A stretch of 15,485 bases of DNA from Clostridium sp. Lineage in GTDB: Bacteria; Bacillota; Clostridia; Clostridiales; Clostridiaceae. Numbering within the stretch: the stretch's first letter is position 1; each line of letters begins with the position of its first letter. The notes beneath the pieces are model-generated. The model searched no databases and was not told where the DNA came from. It was given only the letters and a program-made list of their open reading frames with translations. The position numbers and the translations under genes were made by a program. This document shows, in pieces, positions 1 to 7,782 of this stretch. The stretch is from NCBI GenBank assembly GCA_018372555.1, contig JAHAIU010000053.1:1-15485 (forward strand). Direction: 5' to 3'.

Positions 1-93
1 TGCGATTGGCAGTTATTCAGAGCACGAGTAGTGCCGCCAGTATCATGCCCTTATAGGGCTTAATCAAGCCACCAGCTAAGCTGGTGGTACATG
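1..93 (+). mobile_element. Probable right end of an IS200/IS605-type (TnpB) element
   Basis: By my count 47 of the first 90 bases are G or C, against a strongly AT-rich remainder, and composition drops abruptly just after position 90. Two perfect hairpins are visible: 47-59 (5-bp stem, loop TAT) and 69-87 (8-bp stem CCACCAGC/GCTGGTGG, loop TAA). IS200/IS605 elements carry subterminal hairpins, and in TnpB elements the right end encodes the 3' scaffold of the omega (guide) RNA. No T-run follows, so a terminator is unlikely. The transposase or TnpB body would lie left of the window, and the exact end cannot be placed. It could instead be another GC-rich structured repeat. Confidence 0.5.
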
Positions 94-123
94 ACTATAA
101 AAAATGAAAAAGCAGTTAATAAT

Positions 124-153
124 CTGTTACAAATATTAATTATTATTTATAAT
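124..153 (+). promoter_or_regulatory. Weak candidate promoter for the two-component operon
   Basis: A perfect TATAAT (148-153) lies 18 bp downstream of a poor -35, CTGTTA (124-129). It would start transcription about 55 bases before the response-regulator start codon. TTATTTA occurs at 143-149 and again at 154-160, an 11-bp period of the kind bound by OmpR-family regulators, which could mean autoregulation. In such AT-rich sequence this may be chance. Confidence 0.3.
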
Positions 154-215
154 TTATTTAAAAGTACTCATATTATTTTTAAATGAATTATAATAAAAGC
201 AAGGATGGTGTTAAT

Positions 216-902
216 ATGGATAATAAGTTTGGAAAGATATTAATAGTAGATGATGATGAGAATATATGTGAAGTTATAAATATGTACTTGGTAAGTGCAG
301 GTTATGATACAAGAAAATGTAATAATGGAAAAGAGGCTTGTAACTTATTTACTGAATACAAACCAGATCTTGTATTACTAGATATAATGCTTCCAGGTAT
401 GGATGGAATAGAAGTATTAAAGTGGATAAGAAAAAACAATGAAATACCTGTAATTATGCTTACAGCTAAGGGTGATACTTTTGATAAGGTATTAGCTTTA
501 GAAATTGGTGCTGATGATTATATAGTAAAGCCTTTTGAACCTAAGGAATTACTAGCTAGAGTTAAGGCTGTTATGAGAAGATACAATTATGATGAAAAAG
601 ATACAGAACTAATAACGTTTTCTGATTTAACAGTAGATTCCGCTTCATACAATGTAGTATATAAAGGTGAAGAAATAAAGATGCCACCAAAGGAGTTTGA
701 GCTTCTTCACTATTTAGCAAGTAATAAAAATAAAGTATTTACTAGAGAACAATTGCTTTGTGAGGTTTGGGGATATGATTATCCAGGAGACTCAAGAACT
801 GTTGATGTACATATTAAGAGATTAAGAGAAAAAATCAATGGTGGAGAGAACTGGCAAATTGAAACAGTTTGGGGAGTAGGATATAAATTTGAGGTTAAAT
901 AG
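216..902 (+). CDS. OmpR/PhoB-family response regulator
   Basis: A 228-residue DNA-binding response regulator that would switch transcription when phosphorylated by the kinase encoded immediately downstream. The receiver domain (about residues 5-120) has the acidic pair D12/D13, the phospho-acceptor D56 in LLDIMLPGMDG, the switch Thr T83 and the invariant K105 in KPF. The C-terminal half (about 130-228) is a winged-helix trans_reg_C domain with the typical EFELLHYLASN and SRTVDVHIKRLREKI segments. I start at the ATG at 216 because AAGGATGGTG (201-210) lies at proper distance and the receiver begins straight after. An in-frame ATG at 183 adds 11 non-conserved residues and has no ribosome site. 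The signal and regulon are unknown. The adjacent HtrA-like gene suggests envelope sensing, which is inference. Confidence 0.9.
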   Translation: MDNKFGKILIVDDDENICEVINMYLVSAGYDTRKCNNGKEACNLFTEYKPDLVLLDIMLPGMDGIEVLKWIRKNNEIPVIMLTAKGDTFDKVLALEIGADDYIVKPFEPKELLARVKAVMRRYNYDEKDTELITFSDLTVDSASYNVVYKGEEIKMPPKEFELLHYLASNKNKVFTREQLLCEVWGYDYPGDSRTVDVHIKRLREKINGGENWQIETVWGVGYKFEVK

Positions 903-2327
903 ATGAGGAAAAAGGGGCTGATTTATAAGTTATTACTTACCTTTTCCTCTATTACTGCAACAGTTATGATTTTAGTAGGAATGTTTTTATCTACTTTAAT
1001 AAATAGAGAATATTCTAGGCAGGAGTCAGAAAGAGCTGCAAAATATATAGAAATTGTAGAAGAAGCTACTTCTGAATTTTTAAATAAAAATAATGAAGTA
1101 GGCTATGAAGATTTAAAAAATACTATGAAAATTATAAAAGTATCTGTAGATATGGATTCTATAATAGTAGATAATCAAGGTTATGTTTATGCAGTCTCAG
1201 ATGAAAGGTTAGATTACTTAAAGTATTCAAAGTTAGATATTGAAAATGAGGATATGGAATCATTAAAATCAGGACATATGCTTCAACATAATTTTATAAG
1301 AAAAGATGATGAAGTTAAGGGTAGAGCATACTTAAAGCCTTTGTTTAGTAATAATAATTTTAATGGATTAATTATATTAACTAAGCCTATATCATCTGTA
1401 AATGCTTCTAATTTATATACCATTATATGGCTTTCAGTTTTAAATGCAGTTATATTATCTAGCATAGTAGCCTATTACTTTGCTAAAAAAATATTAATTA
1501 AGCCTTTATCTGAAATTAATAATGCAGCTAAAAAGCTAGCACAAGGTGAAGTTGAAAAAAGAGTTTATATAGATTTTCAAGATGAGATAGGAGATCTTGC
1601 TGAATCTTTTAATATAATGGCTGAATCATTAGAAAAGGTAGATACTGTTAGAAGGGAATTTATATCAAATGTATCTCATGAGATTAGATCCCCAATTACT
1701 TCGATTAAGGGATTTATTACTGGAATTATTGATGGAGTAATTCCAAGGGATAGAGAAAATTATTACTTAAATATAGTTAATGATGAAGTAAGTAGACTTT
1801 CAAGACTAGTAACAGATTTATTAGATATATCATCTATGGAATCAGGGAAATTTAACCTTAACATTATAAAGATGGATATAAATGAAATAATAACACTTTG
1901 TACTTTAAATTTAGAAGGAAAAATAAAAGAAAAGAATATTAAGGTAGATGTTATATTTAATAAAAGTCATGAATACTGCCTAGGTGATAGAGATAGGATT
2001 ATTCAGGTTGTTACTAATATTTTAGAAAATGCTATTAAATATGGAAAGGAGCAAGGGGGAAGAATTCAAATTGAAACCTATGCTAAGGGAGATCACATAT
2101 ATGTAAGTATTTTCAATAATGGACCTAATATTCCAAGAGAAGATATTAATAAAATTTGGGAAAGATTTTATAAAACTGACAAATCAAGAACAAATAAAGT
2201 TAGCACAGGGCTAGGATTATCAATAGTAAGGCTTATATTAACTCAACATAACCAAGATATATGGGTTAATAATATTCCAGATAAAGGGGTTAAATTTACT
2301 TTTACTCTTAAAAGAGAAGAAAAATAG
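903..2327 (+). CDS. Membrane sensor histidine kinase
   Basis: A 474-residue sensor kinase, partner of the preceding regulator: its ATG directly abuts that gene's TAG, and GAGGT at 891-895 is the ribosome site inside the upstream gene. Order of parts: transmembrane segment about 9-31, extracytoplasmic sensor loop about 32-170 resembling a dCache/PAS-like fold, second transmembrane segment about 172-195, HAMP linker about 195-247, HisKA dimerisation domain with H259 in SNVSHEIRSP, then the ATPase domain with N-box residues N372/N376 and the G2 box STGLGLSIV (434-442). The G1 box reads FNNGPNIP (404-411), so the usual adenine-contacting Asp is Asn. Similar NSG/NTG variants occur in clostridial kinases, so it may still be active. 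The ligand cannot be read from the sequence. Confidence 0.9.
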   Translation: MRKKGLIYKLLLTFSSITATVMILVGMFLSTLINREYSRQESERAAKYIEIVEEATSEFLNKNNEVGYEDLKNTMKIIKVSVDMDSIIVDNQGYVYAVSDERLDYLKYSKLDIENEDMESLKSGHMLQHNFIRKDDEVKGRAYLKPLFSNNNFNGLIILTKPISSVNASNLYTIIWLSVLNAVILSSIVAYYFAKKILIKPLSEINNAAKKLAQGEVEKRVYIDFQDEIGDLAESFNIMAESLEKVDTVRREFISNVSHEIRSPITSIKGFITGIIDGVIPRDRENYYLNIVNDEVSRLSRLVTDLLDISSMESGKFNLNIIKMDINEIITLCTLNLEGKIKEKNIKVDVIFNKSHEYCLGDRDRIIQVVTNILENAIKYGKEQGGRIQIETYAKGDHIYVSIFNNGPNIPREDINKIWERFYKTDKSRTNKVSTGLGLSIVRLILTQHNQDIWVNNIPDKGVKFTFTLKREEK

Positions 2328-2353
2328 ATAAAGTATTGTACGGGGTGATGAGG

Positions 2354-3481
2354 ATGAAATATGATGAAAATTTAAATGAAAATGAAGATTTATATGATGA
2401 TAATCGTCCCCAAATACAATTTAAAAGAAAAAAAGCTAAGTCTAACTTAATTATATTTTTAAAAAGTATTATTTTATTCTTTATAGTTGGAATATTTGGA
2501 GCTTTGTCTGCAGGTATATTAGTTGAGTTTAAATATAATAATTTAAATAGGATTCTGAAAGAAAGAAATAATATTATCTTTGATTATTCTACTTTAATAG
2601 ATAATGTTAAGGATTCAATAGTAACTATTGCCTCAGATAAGAATTATTTAATGGAAAATAGGTATATTGAAGGGAATTCTACAGGGATTATAGTAGAGAG
2701 TAATGGAAGAATACTAACTAGCTATTCTAAAGTGAAAGAAATGAAAGAAATTTACGTTAAGGTTCCAGGAGCAGGGAATGATCCAATAAAAGCAGATATA
2801 ATAGTTTTTAATGAAGATATAGATGTAGCAATAATTCAAATAGTTTACAATGGTAAGTTAAAACCTATTAAGTTTGCCTCAAATGAAGAAAAAATTGTAG
2901 GTGAAAGAATTGCATTAGTTAGTAACTCTGTAGGAGATAGTTATATAGATAATGTTATACCAGGAATTATAACTTCAATTAATAGAAGCATAGAAGTAAA
3001 TAATACAGAGTATAGTTTAATGGAAGTAAATACACCTATTACAGAAGTTAACACCGGTGGACTTATATGTAATTTAAGAGGGGAACTTATAGGGTTTGCT
3101 AGTAAGAAGATAAATGATGATATGGACAGAAAAGATATGTACTATATAGCTGATTTTACATCATTAGATGATATTATTAAATCTACTAATGAAATAAAAG
3201 ATATATTAGGTATTGTTGAAGGTGGCTTTAGTGAAAATGAAGACCTTGATGATGAAATAGGATTGTATGTGACTAGAATAAAAAAAGATAGTTCATCTTA
3301 TAAAGCTGGATTAAGGCCTACCGATATAATATTAGAGATAGATGGGCATAATATAAGTCATATCAATGAAATATATGGAATATTAAATAAAAAGAATAAT
3401 AATGATATACTTAACTGCAAAGTTATGAGATCAGGAAAAATAATAGAATTACAAATACAATTAGACAACATAAAAAAATAG
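2354..3481 (+). CDS. Membrane-anchored HtrA/DegP-like pseudoprotease with PDZ domain
   Basis: A 375-residue member of the S1C (HtrA/DegP) family. It has an acidic cytoplasmic head (1-20), a basic stretch, one transmembrane segment (about 31-57), a trypsin-like domain (about 80-285) and a PDZ domain (about 290-372, with YKAGLRPTDIILEIDG). The triad is degenerate. The His of the LTNxHVV motif is Ser (S125 in LTSYSKV), the Asp is kept (D157 in DVAII), and the nucleophile Ser of GNSGGP is Thr (T234 in NTGGL). Proteolysis is therefore unlikely; a peptide-binding, chaperone or sensor-modulating role is inferred. It sits 26 bases after the kinase gene, so probably in the same operon. I chose the ATG at 2354 with GGGGTG (2342-2347) six bases upstream; a TTG at 2336 and an ATG at 2348 are possible but less well spaced. 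Confidence 0.85.
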   Translation: MKYDENLNENEDLYDDNRPQIQFKRKKAKSNLIIFLKSIILFFIVGIFGALSAGILVEFKYNNLNRILKERNNIIFDYSTLIDNVKDSIVTIASDKNYLMENRYIEGNSTGIIVESNGRILTSYSKVKEMKEIYVKVPGAGNDPIKADIIVFNEDIDVAIIQIVYNGKLKPIKFASNEEKIVGERIALVSNSVGDSYIDNVIPGIITSINRSIEVNNTEYSLMEVNTPITEVNTGGLICNLRGELIGFASKKINDDMDRKDMYYIADFTSLDDIIKSTNEIKDILGIVEGGFSENEDLDDEIGLYVTRIKKDSSSYKAGLRPTDIILEIDGHNISHINEIYGILNKKNNNDILNCKVMRSGKIIELQIQLDNIKK

Positions 3482-3506
3482 TAACTCTTTAGTTGCTATT
3501 TTTTTT
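3477..3506 (+). terminator. Rho-independent terminator of the two-component operon
   Basis: A 9-bp stem AATAGTAAC/GTTGCTATT with one G-U pair and loop TCTTTA, followed by six more T residues. The left arm overlaps the stop codon of the HtrA-like gene. It separates this operon from pth. Confidence 0.8.
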
Positions 3507-3512
3507 AAAGGA

Positions 3513-3541
3513 CTTTTATTATTGTAAAAAACTAGTATAAT
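3513..3541 (+). promoter_or_regulatory. Candidate pth-mfd promoter
   Basis: A perfect TATAAT (3536-3541) lies 38 bases before the pth start codon and just downstream of the terminator. No good -35 is seen at 17 bp; the sequence there is CTTTTA. Position makes it the likely start of the pth-mfd transcript. Confidence 0.35.
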
Positions 3542-3578
3542 AATAAATATGTCAAATAAACAATAGGAGGAAAGAACT

Positions 3579-4154
3579 ATGTTTTTAGTTGTAGGCCTTG
3601 GCAACCCAGGGGATAAGTATGATGGAACTAGACATAATATTGGATTTGAGGCTATAGATTACATTTCAAGCAAGTATAATATAGATGTTACTAGGGAAAA
3701 ATTTAAAGGTGTAATTGGAGAAGGATTTATAGGTGGAGAGAAGGTTATACTTTTAAAGCCAACAACATATATGAATTTAAGTGGAGAAAGTGTTAGGGAA
3801 GCAATGAGCTTCTATAAGTTAACAGAAGAAGATATCGTTATAATTTATGATGATATTAGCTTAGAGGTTGGTAAAATAAGAATAAGAGAAAAGGGAAGTG
3901 CTGGTGGGCATAATGGAATTAAAAGCATAATTTCAAATATAAACACAGATGTATTCCCAAGAATAAAGATTGGTGTAGGACAACCAATTGGTGATTTAGT
4001 TTCTCATGTTTTGGGAAGATTTAGCAAAGAAGAAGCAGAAGACTTAAAGGAAGTTATAGAAGTTTCTTCAAAAGCTGTTGAAATAATAATGAAAAGTGGA
4101 ACAAAAGATGCAATGAATAAATTAAATGGATTTAAGCTGTCAAAAAATGCGTAG
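3579..4154 (+). CDS. pth: Peptidyl-tRNA hydrolase
   Basis: A 191-residue cytoplasmic esterase that frees tRNA from peptidyl-tRNA dropped off stalled ribosomes. The family's active-site residues are all present: N9 in GLGNPG, catalytic H19 in TRHNIGF, N66 in KPTTYMNLSG, D91 in IIYDDI, and N112 in the GSAGGHNG loop. Length is normal for the family. AGGAGG (3565-3570) precedes the ATG by 8 bases. mfd begins 18 bases after the stop, so the two are probably cotranscribed. In Bacillus subtilis the same gene (spoVC) also sits before mfd, but with fin/yabK between them; here fin is absent. Confidence 0.97.
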   Translation: MFLVVGLGNPGDKYDGTRHNIGFEAIDYISSKYNIDVTREKFKGVIGEGFIGGEKVILLKPTTYMNLSGESVREAMSFYKLTEEDIVIIYDDISLEVGKIRIREKGSAGGHNGIKSIISNINTDVFPRIKIGVGQPIGDLVSHVLGRFSKEEAEDLKEVIEVSSKAVEIIMKSGTKDAMNKLNGFKLSKNA

Positions 4155-4172
4155 TAAGGATGGTGTATTTTA

Positions 4173-7100
4173 ATGAGATTAAAGGGAGTATTGCAGCCCT
4201 TAAGTGAAAACTCTACTTTTAATGAAATAATATCTAGCATTAAAAATAAAAAATATCCAATTAGTATAAATGGATTATCTGATTCGGGTAAAAGTTATGG
4301 AATATATGGTGTTTTTGAAAAGATAGATTCCTCCATGGTGATATTAACTCACAGTGACATGGAGGCTAAAAACATATATGAGGACTTAAGTTTTTATACA
4401 AATGATATATATTATTTTCCTGCCAAGGAAGTAGTTTTTTACAATATAGATGCTATTTCAGGTGATTTAAGATGGGCTAGGTTAAAAGTGATAAAAGAGA
4501 TGATGAAGGATTCCAAGAAGATAATAGTAACTTCAATAGATTCTCTTACTTCAGTTTATACACCTATAGCATTATTTGAAGAATATAATTTTGAATTAAA
4601 GGTTGATGATGAAGTAGATTTCAAAGCTCTATCTCAAAAGTTATTAGAATGTGGATATGAAAGAGTTGAAGCTGTTGAAGGTAAGGGAGAGTTCTCCTTA
4701 AGAGGCGGAATATTAGATGTTTTTCCACCAACGACTACTTATCCATATAGAATAGAGCTTTTTGGTGATACCATAGACTCTATAAGAACTTTTAACACTG
4801 AATCACAGAGAAGTATTGAAAAGGTTGACATGATGGAAGTGTTTCCTGCTAAAGAAATTATATTAAATGAAGAAGCCTTAAATCGAGGGAAAGAAAGCAT
4901 TTTAAGGGAGTTTGAAGAAATTAAAGGTAAGGGAAGTTCTGATGAGGAAAGAATAGAAAAGCTTGAAAAGATAGTAAAAGCTAATATAGAAGCCTTAACT
5001 GAATTGCTTACTTTTGAAACCGTAGATAGTTATTTGCCGTACTTTTATGAAAAATCAAATAGCTTTTTTGACTATGTGAAAAATTATACATATGTCGTAG
5101 ATGATATTAAAAAATGTGAAGGTAAACTAGAGAGTTGTTACTTTGAGTTTATTGAGAATTATGAAGCTTTCCTACAAAGGGGAGGTATTTTGCCATCTCA
5201 AAATAGACTTTTAATAGATAAGAATGATTTATTAGAAAGATTAGATAATCAAAAAACTATAACTTTAGATGTCTTTGAAGCTAATAGCAATTTTTTATCA
5301 CCCATTTCAAAATACAATATTAATGCATTAACATTAAATAGTTATCAAGGTCAACTAGATTTATTAATTGAAGATATTAAGGAAAAGAAGGAAAAGGGAT
5401 TTAAAACTATTATCTTATCTGGTACAAGAACAAGGGGAGAAAGACTTGTAAATACACTAAGAGATAGAGGAATAGAGAGCTCTTATAGAGAAGATATTCA
5501 ATCTATAGAGTTTGGAGAAGTAGTTATTACTTTTGGTAATCTTTTAAAAGGTTTTGAGTATCCAGATTTAAAAATATGTATTATATCAGATAAAGATGTA
5601 TTTGGAGAAGCTAAAAGAAAGATATCTAAGAGAAAGAGTCAGAAAAAAGGCGTAGGAAAAATAAAGAGCTTTGCAGAATTAAAGCTTGGTGATTATGTAG
5701 TACATGCAAATCATGGAGTTGGTGTGTATAAGGGGATTAAACAAATTGAAGTAGGGGGACATAAGAGAGATTACTTAGATATAGTTTATGATAAAGGTGA
5801 TAAGCTATATGTTCCTGTAGATCAATTAGATTTAGTTCAAAAATATATAGGTAGTGAAGGAAAAACTCCTAAGGTAAATAAATTAGGAAGTAACGAGTGG
5901 ACTAAAGCTAAGGCAAAAGTTAAGAAATCAATAAATGAAATAGCTGAAGATTTAGTTAAGTTATATGCTACAAGGGCTACTCTTAAAGGATATAAGTTTA
6001 GTAAAGATACTGAATGGCAAAGACAGTTTGAAGATGAGTTCCCATTTGAAGAAACTCCAGATCAATTAACATCATTAGAAGAAATAAAGGCAAATATGGA
6101 ATCAGATAAGCCTATGGATAGACTTTTATGTGGTGATGTTGGATATGGAAAAACTGAAGTTGCATTAAGAGCAGCATTTAAAGCAGTAATGGATGGAAAA
6201 CAGGTGGCTTTCTTAGTTCCAACTACTATTTTAGCAGAGCAGCATTATAAAAATATGCTTAAAAGATTCTCAGACTTCCCAGTTAAGATTGATATGATTA
6301 GTAGGTTTAGAAGTGCTAAGGAACAAAAACTTACATTACAGGCAGCTAAGGAAGGTAATGTTGATATAGTTATTGGAACTCATAGGTTAGTTTCTAAGGA
6401 TATAGTATTTAAGGATTTAGGTCTATTAATAATAGATGAAGAACAAAGATTTGGAGTTGCTCAAAAAGAAAAAATTAAGAGTTTAAAAAAGAATGTAGAT
6501 GTATTAACTTTAAGTGCTACGCCGATTCCAAGAACTCTTCATATGTCTTTAACTGGAGCTAGAGATATTTCTGTTATAGAAACGCCTCCAGAAGAAAGAT
6601 ATCCAATACAAACTTATGTAGTTGAACAAAATGATCAGCTTGTTAGAGATGCTATATTGAGGGAAGTGAATAGGGAAGGTCAAGTTTATTATGTTTATAA
6701 CAGAGTTGATAGCATAGATGCTATGGCTAGGTATATTAGTGAACTAGTTCCTGAGTGTAAAGTTGGAATAATACATGGGCAGATGACTGAAAGACAGTTA
6801 GAAAAAGAAATGATTAGTTTTATGAATAGGGAGTACGATATTCTAGTATGTACAACTATTATAGAAACTGGAATAGATATACCTAATGTTAATACTATGA
6901 TAATTCATGACTCTGACAAAATGGGATTATCCCAGCTATATCAATTAAGAGGTAGAGTAGGAAGATCCAATAGAATAGCTTATGCATACTTTATGTACAC
7001 TAAAGATAAGGTTCTAACAGAAGTGGCTGAGAAGAGGCTTAAGGCCCTTAAGGACTTTACAGAGCTTGGCTCAGGATTCAAAATCGCTATGAGAGATTTA

Positions 7101-7682
7101 GAGATAAGGGGAGCAGGAAATATGATGGGTTCAGCTCAACATGGGCATATGGCTGCTATAGGTTATGATTTATACTGTAGGATGTTAGAAGACACTATTA
7201 AGATAGTTAAAGGTGAGATTGAGAAGGAACCAATTGAAACAACAGTAGATATTAAAGTTGATGCATATATACCTGGCACCTATATTGAGGATGAAATTCA
7301 AAAAATTGAGGTTTATAAAAAGATTGCGGCAATAGATGGACTAGATGATTATATGGATATTAAATCAGAACTTGAGGATAGATATTCAGAAATTCCTGAG
7401 CCAGTATACAATTTGATGGATATAGCTTATATAAAGGGTAGAGCAAAACAGCTTTCTATAGAAGAAGTTAAAGAAATGCCAAAGGAAATAAGATTTATAT
7501 TTGCTGATGGAACAAGTAATATAAATAATATATATAAGAATTTATTAGAAAACTATAAGGATAAGGTATTCTTAATGTTTGGAGAAAAGCCATATTTTGC
7601 AATAAGATTATCTGAAATCAAAAAAGAAGGTATGCTAGGATTATTTAAAGAGATGCTAGAAAACCTGATTAAAAATATTTAA
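4173..7682 (+). CDS. mfd: Transcription-repair coupling factor Mfd
   Basis: An 1169-residue DNA translocase that removes RNA polymerase stalled at DNA lesions and recruits UvrA for nucleotide excision repair. The N-terminal third (about 1-340) is UvrB-like, with SLRGGILDVFPP around 175-186. The RNA-polymerase-interacting CarD-like domain spans about 501-560 (KLGDYVVHANHGVGVYKG). The RecG-like motor has Walker A GDVGYGKT (654-661), the DEEQ box (755-758), motif III SATPIPRTLH (781-790) and motif VI QLRGRVGRS (924-932). The TRG translocation region follows at about 950-1000, and the C-terminal TRCF domain ends the protein. Full length and no lesions seen. AAGGATGGTG (4156-4165) is the ribosome site. 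It is probably cotranscribed with pth; I see no terminator between mfd and the prsA promoter. Confidence 0.98.
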   Translation: MRLKGVLQPLSENSTFNEIISSIKNKKYPISINGLSDSGKSYGIYGVFEKIDSSMVILTHSDMEAKNIYEDLSFYTNDIYYFPAKEVVFYNIDAISGDLRWARLKVIKEMMKDSKKIIVTSIDSLTSVYTPIALFEEYNFELKVDDEVDFKALSQKLLECGYERVEAVEGKGEFSLRGGILDVFPPTTTYPYRIELFGDTIDSIRTFNTESQRSIEKVDMMEVFPAKEIILNEEALNRGKESILREFEEIKGKGSSDEERIEKLEKIVKANIEALTELLTFETVDSYLPYFYEKSNSFFDYVKNYTYVVDDIKKCEGKLESCYFEFIENYEAFLQRGGILPSQNRLLIDKNDLLERLDNQKTITLDVFEANSNFLSPISKYNINALTLNSYQGQLDLLIEDIKEKKEKGFKTIILSGTRTRGERLVNTLRDRGIESSYREDIQSIEFGEVVITFGNLLKGFEYPDLKICIISDKDVFGEAKRKISKRKSQKKGVGKIKSFAELKLGDYVVHANHGVGVYKGIKQIEVGGHKRDYLDIVYDKGDKLYVPVDQLDLVQKYIGSEGKTPKVNKLGSNEWTKAKAKVKKSINEIAEDLVKLYATRATLKGYKFSKDTEWQRQFEDEFPFEETPDQLTSLEEIKANMESDKPMDRLLCGDVGYGKTEVALRAAFKAVMDGKQVAFLVPTTILAEQHYKNMLKRFSDFPVKIDMISRFRSAKEQKLTLQAAKEGNVDIVIGTHRLVSKDIVFKDLGLLIIDEEQRFGVAQKEKIKSLKKNVDVLTLSATPIPRTLHMSLTGARDISVIETPPEERYPIQTYVVEQNDQLVRDAILREVNREGQVYYVYNRVDSIDAMARYISELVPECKVGIIHGQMTERQLEKEMISFMNREYDILVCTTIIETGIDIPNVNTMIIHDSDKMGLSQLYQLRGRVGRSNRIAYAYFMYTKDKVLTEVAEKRLKALKDFTELGSGFKIAMRDLEIRGAGNMMGSAQHGHMAAIGYDLYCRMLEDTIKIVKGEIEKEPIETTVDIKVDAYIPGTYIEDEIQKIEVYKKIAAIDGLDDYMDIKSELEDRYSEIPEPVYNLMDIAYIKGRAKQLSIEEVKEMPKEIRFIFADGTSNINNIYKNLLENYKDKVFLMFGEKPYFAIRLSEIKKEGMLGLFKEMLENLIKNI

Positions 7683-7698
7683 AGTTAATTTAAAAAAA

Positions 7699-7727
7699 TT
7701 GAATAACTGTCACAATATTGATATACT
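7699..7727 (+). promoter_or_regulatory. prsA promoter, extended -10 type
   Basis: TTGAAT (7699-7704), a 17-bp spacer, then TATACT (7722-7727) with an upstream TG at 7719-7720 giving an extended -10. It sits about 55 bases before the prsA start. This is a good vegetative (sigma-A) promoter match by eye. Confidence 0.7.
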
Positions 7728-7737
7728 ATTGATGTAC
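7717..7737 (+). repeat. 11-bp-period direct repeat over the prsA promoter
   Basis: ATTGATATAC (7717-7726) is followed at an 11-bp period by ATTGATGTAC (7728-7737), differing at one base. The first copy covers the -10 element and the second covers the predicted start site. Tandem half-sites with this period are typical of OmpR-family regulators, so it may be an operator. The regulator is not known. Confidence 0.45.
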
Positions 7738-7782
7738 AATTATAAGGATTAAAACAAATTATATAGAAATGAGGGAACATCA

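Noticed and set aside
69..87. Hairpin as a terminator of an upstream gene
   Set aside because: The stem is followed by TACATGACT with no T-run.
183..215. Upstream ATG giving an 11-residue longer response regulator
   Set aside because: No ribosome site before it, and the added residues overlap the good AAGGATGGTG site of the ATG at 216.
1283..1465. Minus-strand open frame within the sensor kinase gene
   Set aside because: Shadow of a well-conserved coding region; no independent support. The same holds for minus-strand frames at 4004-4240 and 10383-10580.
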